A stretch of 64,000 nucleotides of DNA from Amycolatopsis lurida (GCF_900105055.1 NZ_FNTA01000004.1:372001-436000); one strand, 5' to 3'. Shown: positions 16,108 to 25,849, counted from the first letter of the stretch. The notes: generated from the letters alone by a model not told the origin. Translations and numbers: made by a program.

Positions 16108-17393
16108 CCGTCCAGACCGGCACCCACTCGCTCCGCCGAGCCCGCCGGGCCGGGCTCGCGGCCTTCGTCGGCACCACGATCGAGTGGTACGACTTCTACA
16201 TCTACGCCACGGCGGCGAGCCTGGTCTTCGGCACCGTGTTCTTTCCCGAAACGGGCGACCGGCTGACCGGTGTCGCGGCGGCCTTCGCGACCTACGCCGT
16301 CGGCTTCTTCGCGCGGCCGCTCGGCGGCATCGTGTTCGGCCACGTCGGTGACCGGGTGGGCCGCAAGACCGCGCTCGTGGTGACCCTGACCATGATGGGC
16401 GCGGCGACCTTCCTCGTCGGCTGCCTGCCCGGATACGCGCAGATCGGCACGTGGGCACCCATCCTGCTCGTGGTGCTCAGGTTCGTCCAGGGGCTCGCCG
16501 TCGGCGGCGAGTGGGGCGGTGCCGTGCTCATGGCCGTGGAACACGCGCCTCCGGACAAGAAGACCTTCTACGGCGCCTTCGCGCAGGCGGGGAACCCGGC
16601 GGGCGCGCTGCTGGCCACCGGTCTGTTCAGCCTCCTGAGCACCGGCGGCACCGAATGGCTCACGACGTGGGGCTGGCGGATCCCGTTCTTCGCGTCCGTG
16701 CTGCTCATCGGCGTCGGCCTCATCGTGCGCCTGAAGGTCGAAGAGTCCCCGGTCTTCGAGGAGACCGCCGAAGAAACCGGCGTGCCGATCCTGTACGCCG
16801 TCCGGACGAACTGGAAACCGATCCTGCTGGGCATCTGTGTACTGCCCGTCGCGGTCGGCGGCTATTACCTGGTCACCACCTTCGCGACGGCGTACGCGAC
16901 CGATCCGGCCGTCGGCGTCTCCGAATCGCTCGTGCTCAACGCGCTCACCATCGCCGCGTTCGTCGAACTGGTCGTCAGCTTCGGCGCGGCCTGGCTCGGT
17001 GATCGCTTCGGCCGCGTGCGGGTGGTCGTGATCGGCCTGATCGGTGTCGCCATCCTCGCGGCTCCGCAGTTCCTGGTGCTCTCGACCAAGAACGCGGCGC
17101 TGATCATCGCGGCGTTCGTGGCGATGCGCCTGGCGATGACGGCGACCTACAGCCCGATCGCCGCCGTCCTGTCGCAGATGTTCCGTCCGCGGGCGCGGTA
17201 CACCAGCATCTCGCTGTCGTACCAGCTGGCGGGCGCGCTCTTCGGCGGCCTTTCGCCGTTGGTGTCGACGCTGCTGTACCAGGCGACCGGCAGCATCTGG
17301 CCGGCGATCGGCCTGCTGATCGGCATGTGCGTGCTGAGCATCGTCTGCGTGCTGGCCGCGCCTCAGCACACCGACTCCGTGGACACGGCCTAG
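16104..17393 (+). CDS. MFS transporter, metabolite:H+ symporter (MHS) type
   Basis: The 429-residue protein has twelve predicted membrane helices. The opening (GTTIEWYDFYIYATAASLVF), the loop motif GHVGDRVGRKTAL between helices 2 and 3, and FVQGLAVGGEWGGAVLM are typical of the ShiA/ProP-like MHS family, which imports carboxylates or osmolytes with protons. The start overlaps the amidohydrolase stop (ATGA), so translation is coupled and the substrate is probably that of the hydrolase. The stop shares CTAG with the convergent aldehyde dehydrogenase gene. Confidence 0.88.
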   Translation: MTVQTGTHSLRRARRAGLAAFVGTTIEWYDFYIYATAASLVFGTVFFPETGDRLTGVAAAFATYAVGFFARPLGGIVFGHVGDRVGRKTALVVTLTMMGAATFLVGCLPGYAQIGTWAPILLVVLRFVQGLAVGGEWGGAVLMAVEHAPPDKKTFYGAFAQAGNPAGALLATGLFSLLSTGGTEWLTTWGWRIPFFASVLLIGVGLIVRLKVEESPVFEETAEETGVPILYAVRTNWKPILLGICVLPVAVGGYYLVTTFATAYATDPAVGVSESLVLNALTIAAFVELVVSFGAAWLGDRFGRVRVVVIGLIGVAILAAPQFLVLSTKNAALIIAAFVAMRLAMTATYSPIAAVLSQMFRPRARYTSISLSYQLAGALFGGLSPLVSTLLYQATGSIWPAIGLLIGMCVLSIVCVLAAPQHTDSVDTA

Positions 17394-18964
17394 CGGATGC
17401 GCAACCGCCGCATGAGTTTCAGCCCGGACAGCATCCCTTCGACGTACTTCTCGTAGGTCTGGCCGCCGCGGGGACCCATGACCTGTTTCTTGAGCACCGC
17501 CACGTTCTTCACGTCGGTGTATTTGAGCAGGCCTTGGTCCCCGTGGCGGGCGCCGACGCCCGAATTCTTGACGCCGCCGGACGGCGTTCCCTTCGATGCG
17601 TACGCGGTGGCCAGGATGTCGTTGATGTTGACGTTGCCGGACTCGATCCGCGCCGCCACGGCGCGCGCGGCGCCGACGTCGGTGCCCCAGACCGAGGCGT
17701 TGAGTCCGTACTCGGTGTCGTTCGCGAGTGCGACGGCCTCGTCGACCGTGCGGTACTTGTGCAACGCGACGACGGGCCCGAAGGTTTCGGTGACGCCGCA
17801 GAGCATGTCCTTCGTGACGCCTTCGAGGATCGTCGGTTCGAAGAACGCCGGGCCGAGGTCCGGCCGTGGCTTTCCTCCACAGAGGACAGTCGCGCCCTTC
17901 GCGACGGCGTCGTCGACATGGGACTTGACCCGGTTCATGTGGTCGACGGAGACCAGCGAGCCCATGTCCGGCCCGAAGTCGTAGGCGGCGCGGACGTCGA
18001 GCGCCTTGGTCTTGGCCAGGTATGCATTCTTGAACTCGTCGTAACGAGACTCGGGCAGGTAGATCCGCTCGATGTGCATGCAGATCTGCCCGGTGTTGCC
18101 GAAAGCGCCGAAGATGGCGCCCTGCACGGTCTCGGCGAGGTCGGCGTCTTCGAGCACGATCATCGGGTTCTTGCCGCCGAGTTCGAGACAGCAGCCGATG
18201 AGGTTGCGGCCCGCCCGTTCGCCGATCACCCGGCCGGTGGCGGTGGAACCGGTGAACATCACATAGTTCGCCTGGTCGATGAGCGTCGGGCCGACATCCG
18301 GCCCCTCACCGCACACCACCTGGAACAACCCCTTCGGCAGTCCCGCTTTCTCCAGCAGCTCGACGCCGTAGAGCGGGGAGAGCGCGGTCTTGTTGTCGGG
18401 CTTCAGCACCACCGCGTTGCCGGCCATCAACGCCGGGACGGCGTCGGAAATGCCGGTGGCGAACGGGAAGTTCCACGGCGCGATGATCCCGACCACGCCC
18501 TTGGGCTGCCTGACCTCGGTGGACGTCGTCAGGAACGGGACCGGCCCGCCCCGTTTGGCCGGTGCCAGCAGCCTGGCGGCCCGCGTGAGGTAATGGCTCA
18601 TCACCATCGCCGGGTCGCAGGTCTCCTCGATCGCCATCCGCCGGTTCTTGCCGCTCTCGGCCTGGATGAGGTCGGTGACGATCGGCGCGTTGTCGACGAA
18701 GAGCGTGTGCGCCCGTTTGAACACCTCCAGCCGCTGCTTGAGCGGGGTGGCGGCCCACTTCTCCTGCGCGGCGCGCGCGGTGGCGAACGCCTGCTCGATG
18801 TCGGCGGGTGTCGATTGAGGCAGCTCGACGAGCACGTCGCCGGTGTAGACCTCAGTGAGCTTCCAGGTCGCGCCGGACGAGCCCGGCACGCGGGCGGCGA
18901 GCCGCTGAAGGAACGCGTCGGTCACCGACGCCGGACGGGTGAGCGCGAGCGGTGTGACGGTCAT
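17390..18964 (-). CDS. Aldehyde dehydrogenase (succinate-semialdehyde dehydrogenase-like)
   Basis: The 524-residue protein has the complete ALDH fold: APWNFPF at 162-168, the cofactor loop FTGSTATGR at 237-245, catalytic Glu261 in ELGGKN, and catalytic Cys295 in GNTGQICMHIER. The closest named type is NAD(P)+-dependent succinic-semialdehyde dehydrogenase, but substrate calls in this family are unreliable. It is 13 bases downstream of the GMC oxidoreductase gene, so an alcohol-to-aldehyde-to-acid route is likely. A KstR-like box lies before the GMC gene. Confidence 0.88.
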   Translation of the reverse strand: MTVTPLALTRPASVTDAFLQRLAARVPGSSGATWKLTEVYTGDVLVELPQSTPADIEQAFATARAAQEKWAATPLKQRLEVFKRAHTLFVDNAPIVTDLIQAESGKNRRMAIEETCDPAMVMSHYLTRAARLLAPAKRGGPVPFLTTSTEVRQPKGVVGIIAPWNFPFATGISDAVPALMAGNAVVLKPDNKTALSPLYGVELLEKAGLPKGLFQVVCGEGPDVGPTLIDQANYVMFTGSTATGRVIGERAGRNLIGCCLELGGKNPMIVLEDADLAETVQGAIFGAFGNTGQICMHIERIYLPESRYDEFKNAYLAKTKALDVRAAYDFGPDMGSLVSVDHMNRVKSHVDDAVAKGATVLCGGKPRPDLGPAFFEPTILEGVTKDMLCGVTETFGPVVALHKYRTVDEAVALANDTEYGLNASVWGTDVGAARAVAARIESGNVNINDILATAYASKGTPSGGVKNSGVGARHGDQGLLKYTDVKNVAVLKKQVMGPRGGQTYEKYVEGMLSGLKLMRRLRIR

Positions 18965-18977
18965 GGCCCTCTTTCCG

Positions 18978-20606
18978 TCAGTTGTCCGAGAGGACGAGCT
19001 GCGCGCCCATCTCGCCGATCATGATGGCGGGCGCGTTGGTGTTGCCGCCGGTGATCGACGGCATGATCGACGCGTCGCAGACCCGCAGACCGTCGACGCC
19101 GCGGACCTTGAGGTCAGGGCTCACGACGGCGAGCTCGTCGACGCCCATCCGGCAGGTGCCGACACCGTGGTACACCGACGTCGCGCGGTTCAGGATCGCG
19201 TCGCGCAACTCCTGGCCCCGCAGCGACTTGCCCGGGTGGAGTTCTTCCTTGATCGAACCGTTGAACGCCCCCGAAGCGAAGATCTCGCGGACCATCTCCG
19301 AGCCCTCCCCGAGCACTTCGAGATCGGCCGGGTCGGACAGGTACTGGGGGTCGATGAGCGGCGCCGCCGTGGGATCAGCCGAGGCCAGACGCAGCGTGCC
19401 GCGGCTCTTCGGGTAGATCAGCGTGGTCAGCACGGTGAGCGCGGGCCGTTTGTCGACGTCGTGCCGGATCGGCGCGTCCTGGTTGGGCGTCACGTACGCC
19501 CACGGCAGGAGGTGCAACTGGAGATCGGGCACCTCGGCGGCCTGGGAGGTCTTGAGGAACGCGACCGCCTCGAAGACCGAGTTCGCCAGGAATGTCGTGC
19601 CGGGCCGCAGCAGTTCGCTGACGAGGCCGCGCGCGAAGTACGGCGGCGTGCCCCGGTTCTTGCTCGACGACGCGCGGAAGGTCAGCGCGTGGAACATGTG
19701 GTCGTGCAGGTTGTCGCCGACCGGCAGGTCCGCGACGACGTCGATGCCGTGCTCCTTGAGGTGCTCGGCGTGGCCGATCCCGGACAACATCAGCAGGTGC
19801 GCGGACCCGACGAAGCCCGCCGAGAGGATGACCTCCTTGCCCGCGCGGAGGATTCGCTGTCCCCCGTTCGCGTCGACGACCTCGACGCCGACCGCGCGGC
19901 CGTTCTCGATGACGACCTTCTTCGCCAGCACCCCGGACTGGACCTCCAGCGTGGCCGGCGCGAGGTGGTGGATGTAGCCGCGCGAGGCGCTGTACCGCAG
20001 GCCGTCGGCGGCGTTCTGCTGCATCCTGCTGACGCCCTCTTGGGACTCGGCGTTGTAGTCGTCGAGGATCTCGCAGCCGATCGCGTCGGCGGTCGCCTGG
20101 AGGAATTGGAGCGTGCCCTCCTGCGGGGTCTTGTTGCGGGTGACCCGGATCGGCCCGCCCGCGCCCCGGAACTCGCTCTCGCCGTCCTCGAAGTCCTCCA
20201 TCCGCTTGTACGCGGCGTTGACGCTGTCGGCGTCCCAGCCCTTGTTGCCCTCGGCGGCCCAGGAGTCGAAGTTGGCGCGGTTGCCGCGGACGTAGACCAT
20301 GCCGTTGATGGAGCTGGAGCCGCCGACCACCTTGCCGCGCGGCACCGGCATCCGCCGATCGAGAACGTGTTTCTGCGGCACCGAGTAGTAGCCCCAGTCG
20401 AACGGTTTCTTGAGCTGGGGCACCGCGTGCATCGGGCCGACCAGCCCCGGCTTCCTGACGAGCAGCTTGTCGTCGCTCTTGCCTGCCTCGAGCACGATCA
20501 CGCTGGCACCGGACTCCGCCAGCCTGCCCGCGATCGCGGCCCCCGAGCTGCCCGATCCGACGACCACGTAGTCGGCCTCGTCGCCGCGCGCAGCCCTGTT
20601 CGCCAT
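18978..20606 (-). CDS. GMC-family FAD-dependent oxidoreductase (alcohol/choline dehydrogenase type)
   Basis: The 542-residue protein has the FAD dinucleotide motif GSGSSG at residues 17-22 and VVGGSSSINGMVYVRG, a GMC signature. The C-terminal active-site region is YHGVGTCRMG followed by GNTNAPAIMIGE. The enzymes oxidise alcohols, choline or sterols to aldehydes or ketones. The ATG at 20606 has GAGGAG 8 bases upstream, although the frame is open back to 20690. It is cotranscribed with the downstream aldehyde dehydrogenase. The upstream KstR-type site hints at a sterol or lipid alcohol, but this is inference. Confidence 0.87.
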   Translation of the reverse strand: MANRAARGDEADYVVVGSGSSGAAIAGRLAESGASVIVLEAGKSDDKLLVRKPGLVGPMHAVPQLKKPFDWGYYSVPQKHVLDRRMPVPRGKVVGGSSSINGMVYVRGNRANFDSWAAEGNKGWDADSVNAAYKRMEDFEDGESEFRGAGGPIRVTRNKTPQEGTLQFLQATADAIGCEILDDYNAESQEGVSRMQQNAADGLRYSASRGYIHHLAPATLEVQSGVLAKKVVIENGRAVGVEVVDANGGQRILRAGKEVILSAGFVGSAHLLMLSGIGHAEHLKEHGIDVVADLPVGDNLHDHMFHALTFRASSSKNRGTPPYFARGLVSELLRPGTTFLANSVFEAVAFLKTSQAAEVPDLQLHLLPWAYVTPNQDAPIRHDVDKRPALTVLTTLIYPKSRGTLRLASADPTAAPLIDPQYLSDPADLEVLGEGSEMVREIFASGAFNGSIKEELHPGKSLRGQELRDAILNRATSVYHGVGTCRMGVDELAVVSPDLKVRGVDGLRVCDASIMPSITGGNTNAPAIMIGEMGAQLVLSDN

Positions 20607-20638
20607 GTCCGCTCCTCGGTCCGCCCACCGTGCAGAAC

Positions 20639-20652
20639 TGTAACCTGTTCTA
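20639..20652 (-). promoter_or_regulatory. KstR-like TetR operator before the GMC-ALDH operon
   Basis: On the minus strand TAGAACAGGTTACA matches the KstR consensus TNNAACNNGTTNNA at all eight fixed positions. It lies 33 bases before the GMC ATG. A wider 7-bp inverted repeat (CAGAACT with AGTTCTG) surrounds it. KstR represses cholesterol catabolism genes in actinobacteria, but other TetR proteins use similar sites. Confidence 0.5.
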
Positions 20653-20723
20653 GTTCTGTCACCGTATAGCGAGACCGGCCGGTTCCGCAACGGGCGGTCG
20701 CTCCCCGGCCGGTCTTCGAGACC

Positions 20724-21563
20724 TCAGCGCAGCGGTTCGAGCACCTTCGCCAGCGGCTCCAGCACGGCCGGGGTGTGCGGCGGCGGGAGGTAGATGATCG
20801 CCAGGTCGAGGCCCGCTTCACCGAGGGCTTCGACGTCCGCGGCGACCTTGGCGTAGTCACCGTCCGTACCGAGCCGGACGTGCGAGGACAGGGTGATCTC
20901 GCTCGGATCCCGGCCGATGTCCGCGCAGTGCCGGTGCAGCACCGCACGCTTGTGCGCGAACTCCTCCGGCGTGCCGCCGACGAAATTCCAGTGCTGGGCG
21001 TACTTGGCGGCCGTGCGCAGGGTCCGCTTCTCGCCGCTGCCGCCGATGCAGATCGGCGGATGCGGCTTCTGCACGCCCTTCGGTTCGCAGCGGGCGTCGG
21101 TCAGCTGGTAGTGCTCGCCCTGGAACGTGGTGGTCTCCTGGGTCAGCAGGCCGACGAGCACCTCGCAGGCTTCCTCGAACCGGTCACTGCGTTCCTTGAT
21201 GGTGCCCAGTTCCATGCCGTACGCGCCGGATTCCTCCTCGTTCCAGCCCGCGCCGACACCGATCTCCAGCCGGCCGCCGGAGACGATGTCCAGTGTCGCG
21301 GCCATGTTCGCGAGAAGCGCGGGGTGACGGTAGTGGATCCCGCTGACCAGCGTGCCCAGCCGGAGCCGTTTCGTGGCCTGCGCGAGCGCGGTGAGCGTCA
21401 CCCACCCTTCCAGGCACGGACCGGTCGAATCCGAGAAAATGGGATAGAAGTGGTCGAAGGTCCAGCCGGATTCGAAGAGCTCGATCTCGTCGGCGGCCTG
21501 CCACACGGCGAGCATGTCGGACCAGACGGTGTCCTGCGGCGAAGTCTTGATGGCGAATCGCAT
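20724..21563 (-). CDS. LLM-class F420-dependent oxidoreductase
   Basis: The 279-residue luciferase-like protein contains ESGWTFDHFYP, RLRLGTLVSGIHYRHPALLA, LDIVSGGRLEIGVGAGW and PPICIGGSGEKRTLR. The short length and the last motif fit the F420-dependent subgroup found in actinobacteria. The ATG at 21563 is the start of the conserved core (MRFAIKTSPQDT); the open frame upstream to 21710 is unlike any family member. It lies on the same strand as the CoA-transferase and acyl-CoA dehydrogenase genes (gap 44 bases), suggesting a shared pathway on an acyl substrate. Confidence 0.83.
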   Translation of the reverse strand: MRFAIKTSPQDTVWSDMLAVWQAADEIELFESGWTFDHFYPIFSDSTGPCLEGWVTLTALAQATKRLRLGTLVSGIHYRHPALLANMAATLDIVSGGRLEIGVGAGWNEEESGAYGMELGTIKERSDRFEEACEVLVGLLTQETTTFQGEHYQLTDARCEPKGVQKPHPPICIGGSGEKRTLRTAAKYAQHWNFVGGTPEEFAHKRAVLHRHCADIGRDPSEITLSSHVRLGTDGDYAKVAADVEALGEAGLDLAIIYLPPPHTPAVLEPLAKVLEPLR

Positions 21564-21607
21564 GATCTCGAGCGTAAACCTGGAGTTCCTCCAGTCGCTC
21601 ACGGAAT

Positions 21608-22774
21608 TCAGCGGGCGATGCCACGGCGAAGGTAATCGTCGGCGTCCACTCCGGACTCGACGAGCAACGCTCGCGTGTGTTCGCCCAGCGACGGGACGTC
21701 GCCCATGCACGCCTCGAAATCGTCGAAGGTCACCGGCGGCAGCAAAGCTTCGATCCGGGCGAATTCGGTGCCGACCTCGCGCCAGCGATCACGGGCCCGC
21801 AGCTGGGGATGCTCGGCGACCTGGGCGACGTCCTTGAGCTGGGCGGCGGGAACCCCGGCCGCGGCGAGCTTTTCGTCGAGTTCGCTGTTGGACCACAGGG
21901 AGGTCCGGGCCGCGACGGCGGCGTCGCATTCCGCGCGGTGGGCCACGCGCTGCACGTTCGTGGTGAAACGCGGGTCGTCGGCGAGTTCGGGCGCGTCGAG
22001 GACGTCGGTGACGAGGGTGCGCCAGCCGGTGTCGTTCTGGACGCCGATCAGCATCTGGCCGTCGCGCGTGGGAAAGGCGTCGTACGGCGCGATCGAACTG
22101 TGGCTCAGCCCCATCCGCTCCGGCTCGGTCCCGGCGTACATCCGGGTGTTGAGCGCGTAGCCCATCCATTCGACGGTGGCTTCCAGCATGGAAACCTCGA
22201 TCGTCGCGCCCTCGCCGGTACGCCAGCGGCGCAGCAACGCCGCCAAAACCGCCTGCGCGCAATACATGCCCGAGGCGATGTCGGCGGTCGGGATCCCGGT
22301 CTTCGCCGGAGCTTCCGGGGTGCCGGTGATCGCGATGAGGCCGGCCTCGGCCTGGATCAGCATGTCGTAGGCCTTGCGCTGCTCCATCGGCCCGCCCGAG
22401 CCGAAGCCGGACAGGTTCACCACGACCAGCTCCGGGTGCTCCGCCCGCGGATCACCGAAACCGAGCCGCTCCGCAGCGCCCGGGGCGAGGTTCTGCACGA
22501 ACACGTCGGCCTTCGCGACCAGCCGCCGGACGACGTCACGGCCTTCGGCGGACTTGAGGTCGACGGCGAGCGACTCCTTGCCGCGGTTGAGCCAGACGAA
22601 ATGCGCACCGCTGCCGTGTACGGCATGGTCGTAGGCGCGGGCGAAATCCCCGCCGTCGACGCGTTCGACCTTGATCACGCGTGCGCCGAGGTCGGCGAGG
22701 CTGCGGGTGGCCAGCGGGGCGGCGACGGCCTGCTCGATGGCGACGACCGTGACCCCGTCGAGTGGCCGGGTCAT
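21608..22774 (-). CDS. CaiB/BaiF-family CoA-transferase (class III)
   Basis: The 388-residue protein begins RPLDGVTVVAIEQAVAAPLA and has DLGARVIKVERVDGGD, LNRGKESLAVDLKS and the NLSGFGSGGP loop of class III CoA-transferases. The aspartate in KAYDMLIQAEAGL is the predicted catalytic residue. These enzymes move CoA between carboxylic acids. The start overlaps the stop of the acyl-CoA dehydrogenase gene (ATGA), so the two are translated together: activation of an acid as CoA ester and its dehydrogenation. Confidence 0.88.
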   Translation of the reverse strand: MTRPLDGVTVVAIEQAVAAPLATRSLADLGARVIKVERVDGGDFARAYDHAVHGSGAHFVWLNRGKESLAVDLKSAEGRDVVRRLVAKADVFVQNLAPGAAERLGFGDPRAEHPELVVVNLSGFGSGGPMEQRKAYDMLIQAEAGLIAITGTPEAPAKTGIPTADIASGMYCAQAVLAALLRRWRTGEGATIEVSMLEATVEWMGYALNTRMYAGTEPERMGLSHSSIAPYDAFPTRDGQMLIGVQNDTGWRTLVTDVLDAPELADDPRFTTNVQRVAHRAECDAAVAARTSLWSNSELDEKLAAAGVPAAQLKDVAQVAEHPQLRARDRWREVGTEFARIEALLPPVTFDDFEACMGDVPSLGEHTRALLVESGVDADDYLRRGIAR

Positions 22775-23928
22775 GCTTTCTTCTTCTCGGCCCGCACCAG
22801 GCCACCGCCGATGATCAGCCGCTGGATCTCACTGGTGCCCTCGTACAACCGCATCAACCGGACGTCGCGGTAGATGCGTTCGACCGCGACCTCGCGCATG
22901 TACCCACTGCCTCCGTGAACCTGCACCGCGAGATCCGCGGCCTTCCCCGCCATTTCGGTGCAGAACAACTTCGCGGCCGACGGCGCGATCCGCCGGTCCT
23001 CTCCCGTCACGTACAACCGCGCGGCCTCACGGGCGAGCGCACGGCCGGCGAGCACACCGGTCTGCTGATCGGCGAGCATCGCCTGCACCAGCTGGAAATC
23101 CCCGATCGGTGTGCCACCCTGAGTCGCCGTCGCGGCATACGAGACCGACTCGTCGAGCGCCCGCTGCGCCGTCCCGACCGCCAGGCCCGCCATATGGATC
23201 CGGCCGCGCGCCAGCGACGTCATCGCCGCCTTGTACCCGACCTCCCCGTCTCCGCCGACCAGCGCCTCCGGCCCGACACGGACCTGCGAGAACGTGACGT
23301 CCGCGGTACGCGAACCCTCCTGCCCCATCTTGGCGTCCTTCGCCCCCACCGTGATGCCAGGCGCGTCGGCGGGCACCAGGAACACCGCGATGCCGCTGTC
23401 GATGCGCGCGAAAACCACGAACAACCCGGCCTCGGTGGCGTTGGTGATGAACTGCTTGCCGCCGTCGAGCACCCAGCCGTCGCCGTCCGGTTTCGCGCTG
23501 GTCCGCAGACCGGCCGGGTTAGATCCGGCGCCCGGCTCGGTGAGCGCGAACGACGCGACGACCTCACCCGACGCGATACCCGGCAACCACCGCGCCCGCT
23601 GCTCGTCCGTGCCGAACCCGACCAGCACCTGCCCGGCGATCCCGTTGTTCGTCCCGAACATCGACCGCAACGCCAAGGACGTGTACCCCAGCGTCATCGC
23701 CACCTCGACGTCCTGCACCAGATCGAGGCCGAGCCCGCCCCACTCCTGCGGGATCGCGTAACCGAACAACCCCATCTCCGCGGCCTGCGCCCGCAGATCG
23801 GCCGGGATGGCGTCCGTGCTCATGATCTCCAGCTCGCGAGGCATCACCCGGGTGCGGACGAAGTCGTCGATCTGGCCGAGAACGTCCGCGAACACGTCGC
23901 CGGGGACGTCGGGGTTTCCGGTGTACAT
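22771..23928 (-). CDS. Acyl-CoA dehydrogenase
   Basis: This protein of about 385 residues has the full acyl-CoA dehydrogenase layout: the helical N-domain (AAEMGLFGYAIPQEWGGLGL), FAD-binding FALTEPGAGSNPAGL, the middle beta domain with KQFITNATEAGLFVVFAR, and the C-terminal helical bundle ending in LYEGTSEIQRLIIG, where the Glu is the catalytic base. The ATG at 23928 follows a GATAGT -10-like element by 7 bases; a GTG at 23937 is an alternative. Chain length cannot be told. It is the first gene of a minus-strand set with the CoA-transferase. Confidence 0.9.
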   Translation of the reverse strand: MYTGNPDVPGDVFADVLGQIDDFVRTRVMPRELEIMSTDAIPADLRAQAAEMGLFGYAIPQEWGGLGLDLVQDVEVAMTLGYTSLALRSMFGTNNGIAGQVLVGFGTDEQRARWLPGIASGEVVASFALTEPGAGSNPAGLRTSAKPDGDGWVLDGGKQFITNATEAGLFVVFARIDSGIAVFLVPADAPGITVGAKDAKMGQEGSRTADVTFSQVRVGPEALVGGDGEVGYKAAMTSLARGRIHMAGLAVGTAQRALDESVSYAATATQGGTPIGDFQLVQAMLADQQTGVLAGRALAREAARLYVTGEDRRIAPSAAKLFCTEMAGKAADLAVQVHGGSGYMREVAVERIYRDVRLMRLYEGTSEIQRLIIGGGLVRAEKKKA

Positions 23929-24057
23929 GCCCCTCACTATCGATCACCGGCCCCGGCCGGGTCCACACCCTCGGGTGGACCTGACGGCAAGACCTATCGG
24001 AGATGTCGATCACCGTCCTAACGTCGAAGGGCCCGTTTTCCGGAAAGGACACGTTTC

Positions 24058-24402
24058 ATGCGCACACGAACCGCTTTCCTCGCCGTCGCCAGTGCCGTCG
24101 CCCTGTGCTTCACGATCCCCGCGGTGGCTTCGGCGGCCGAAGGCGAATTCAGCTACCGCTACTACGACGAAGACGAAGAGCTCCAAATGGGCGTGCTGGT
24201 CGATCCGCCCAGTGGCGAGTGCATCGAGATCCCCGAAATCGCCGACTGGGACGTCGACGCGTTCCGCCCGCGCAACGACACCGATTCGAGGGCGGTGGTG
24301 TTCCTGGACGACGACTGCGCGAGCGATTCCTACTTCGTGCTCCGCCCCATGGGCGGCCGCGGTTCGGACCGACTTCTCTTCCGCTCGGTCATCTTCGGTT
24401 AG
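24058..24402 (+). CDS. Small secreted acidic protein, unknown function
   Basis: In this 114-residue protein residues 1-27 form a signal peptide (cleavage at ASA-AEG). The mature part is acidic (YRYYDEDEELQMG) and has two cysteines near residues 60 and 89 that could form a disulfide. It is similar in style to other small secreted proteins of Amycolatopsis and Streptomyces; no family is recognised. GGAAAGG lies about 7 bases before the ATG. It is followed 61 bases later by a secreted hydrolase on the same strand. Confidence 0.65.
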   Translation: MRTRTAFLAVASAVALCFTIPAVASAAEGEFSYRYYDEDEELQMGVLVDPPSGECIEIPEIADWDVDAFRPRNDTDSRAVVFLDDDCASDSYFVLRPMGGRGSDRLLFRSVIFG

Positions 24403-24463
24403 GCCAAGCGGGCGTCGACAATTCACCCTGCTCGCCGGAAAGATGACTCGCGGGGTGATTGTC

Positions 24464-25849
24464 ATGGTTCGGCGCCGTCTGACCTTCCTTGTCCTGCTGG
24501 CCATCGTGCTGGGGCTGGTGGTCGTTCCCCGTGCCTCGGCGACAGGCCCGGCCACCAGGTACGAGGGCGAGCTCGAAGGCGCGCGCTATCTGGTACTGGT
24601 GCCGGAAAACTGGAACGGCACGCTCATGCTGTGGAGCCACGGGATGTACTCCCTGGCCTACCCGGAGCCGGAGCGGATCGCGCTGACCTCACAGCCCACC
24701 ACGGAGTCCTATCTGCTGGAGCAGGGGTACGCGCTGGCCGCGTCGCAGTACCGGACCGTGCGCGGCTGGTCGATCGAGGAGGCGCTCACCGACCAGATCC
24801 GGTTGCACGACTGGTTCTCCCGCACCGTCGGCCCGCCGCGCCGGACCATCGCGGCCGGCGAATCGATCGGGGCGATCACCGCGACCCTGCTCGCCGAGCG
24901 GAACCCGCGCCGGTTCGCCGGTCTGATGACCTTCTGCGGCAACCTCGCCGGCGGGGCCGCGCACTGGAACTCCGGTCTCGATCTCGGGTACGCGCTGAAC
25001 ACGTTGCTCGACGCGCGACTGGACCTGGTGCGCATCGCCGATCCCGCGGCCAACGCGGGCCGGTTCACCGACGTGGTGCGGGCCGCCACCGCGAACCCGC
25101 AAGGCCAGGCCCGGCTCGCACTGGCGAACGCGCTGGCCGAAATCCCCGGCTGGTTCGACGCCACCCGCCCCCGCCCGACGGCTGTCGCCGACCAGGTTTT
25201 CTGGCAGGGCGTCTGGGATCGCTTCTACCGCGTCAGCGCGTTCGGCGTCGACAGGGTCGCGTTGGAACAGCGCGCGGGCGGCAACCCGAGCTGGAACGTG
25301 GGCGTCGACTACCGGCGGATCCTCGCGAAGGCAGGTGAGCGGCCGCTGGTGGAACGCGCGTACTCGGAAGCGGGCCTTGACCTCGCCGCCGACCTTGAAA
25401 AACTGGCGAAAGCGCCGCGAGTCGCGCCCGATCCGGCGGCCGCCGGCTATCTGGCGCGGTTCGGGCTGCCACTGGGACGCACGCCGGTCCCTGTGCTGAC
25501 CATGCACACCGTCGCGGACGGCACCGCGCCGGCGGCGCACGAACGCGCCTACGCCGAGCGAGTCGCGCTGGCCGGTGACCGGGACGACCTCCGTCAGCTG
25601 TTCGTGAACCGGGCCGGGCACTGTGTGTTCACCGCGTCCGAGGAGATCACCGCCCTGCGCACGCTGGAGCGGCGGCTGAACGCCGGGCAGTGGCCGTCGA
25701 GCGCGCCTGCCGCGCTGAACTCCGAAGCCGGCGGGCTCGCCCCGGAACACCAGACGATCTTCGACGCCGTCGGAGAAGCGCGGGTGACGACCACTCCGGC
25801 GTTCGCGCGGCACTCCCCTCCCCCGTATCCGAGGGTCCTGCCGTTCTAA
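24464..25849 (+). CDS. Secreted alpha/beta hydrolase
   Basis: The 461-residue protein begins with a signal peptide (residues 1-25, core FLVLLAIVLGLVVV, cleavage ASA-TG). The alpha/beta hydrolase elements are LVPENWNGTLMLWSHGM, the nucleophile elbow GESIGA (Ser in the middle) and a C-terminal GHCVFT with the catalytic His. Family relatives are tannase- or lipase-like secreted esterases; the substrate is unknown. The ATG at 24464 fits the signal peptide; the GTG at 24455 is an alternative. The stop overlaps the stop of the convergent protease-like gene by four bases. Confidence 0.78.
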   Translation: MVRRRLTFLVLLAIVLGLVVVPRASATGPATRYEGELEGARYLVLVPENWNGTLMLWSHGMYSLAYPEPERIALTSQPTTESYLLEQGYALAASQYRTVRGWSIEEALTDQIRLHDWFSRTVGPPRRTIAAGESIGAITATLLAERNPRRFAGLMTFCGNLAGGAAHWNSGLDLGYALNTLLDARLDLVRIADPAANAGRFTDVVRAATANPQGQARLALANALAEIPGWFDATRPRPTAVADQVFWQGVWDRFYRVSAFGVDRVALEQRAGGNPSWNVGVDYRRILAKAGERPLVERAYSEAGLDLAADLEKLAKAPRVAPDPAAAGYLARFGLPLGRTPVPVLTMHTVADGTAPAAHERAYAERVALAGDRDDLRQLFVNRAGHCVFTASEEITALRTLERRLNAGQWPSSAPAALNSEAGGLAPEHQTIFDAVGEARVTTTPAFARHSPPPYPRVLPF

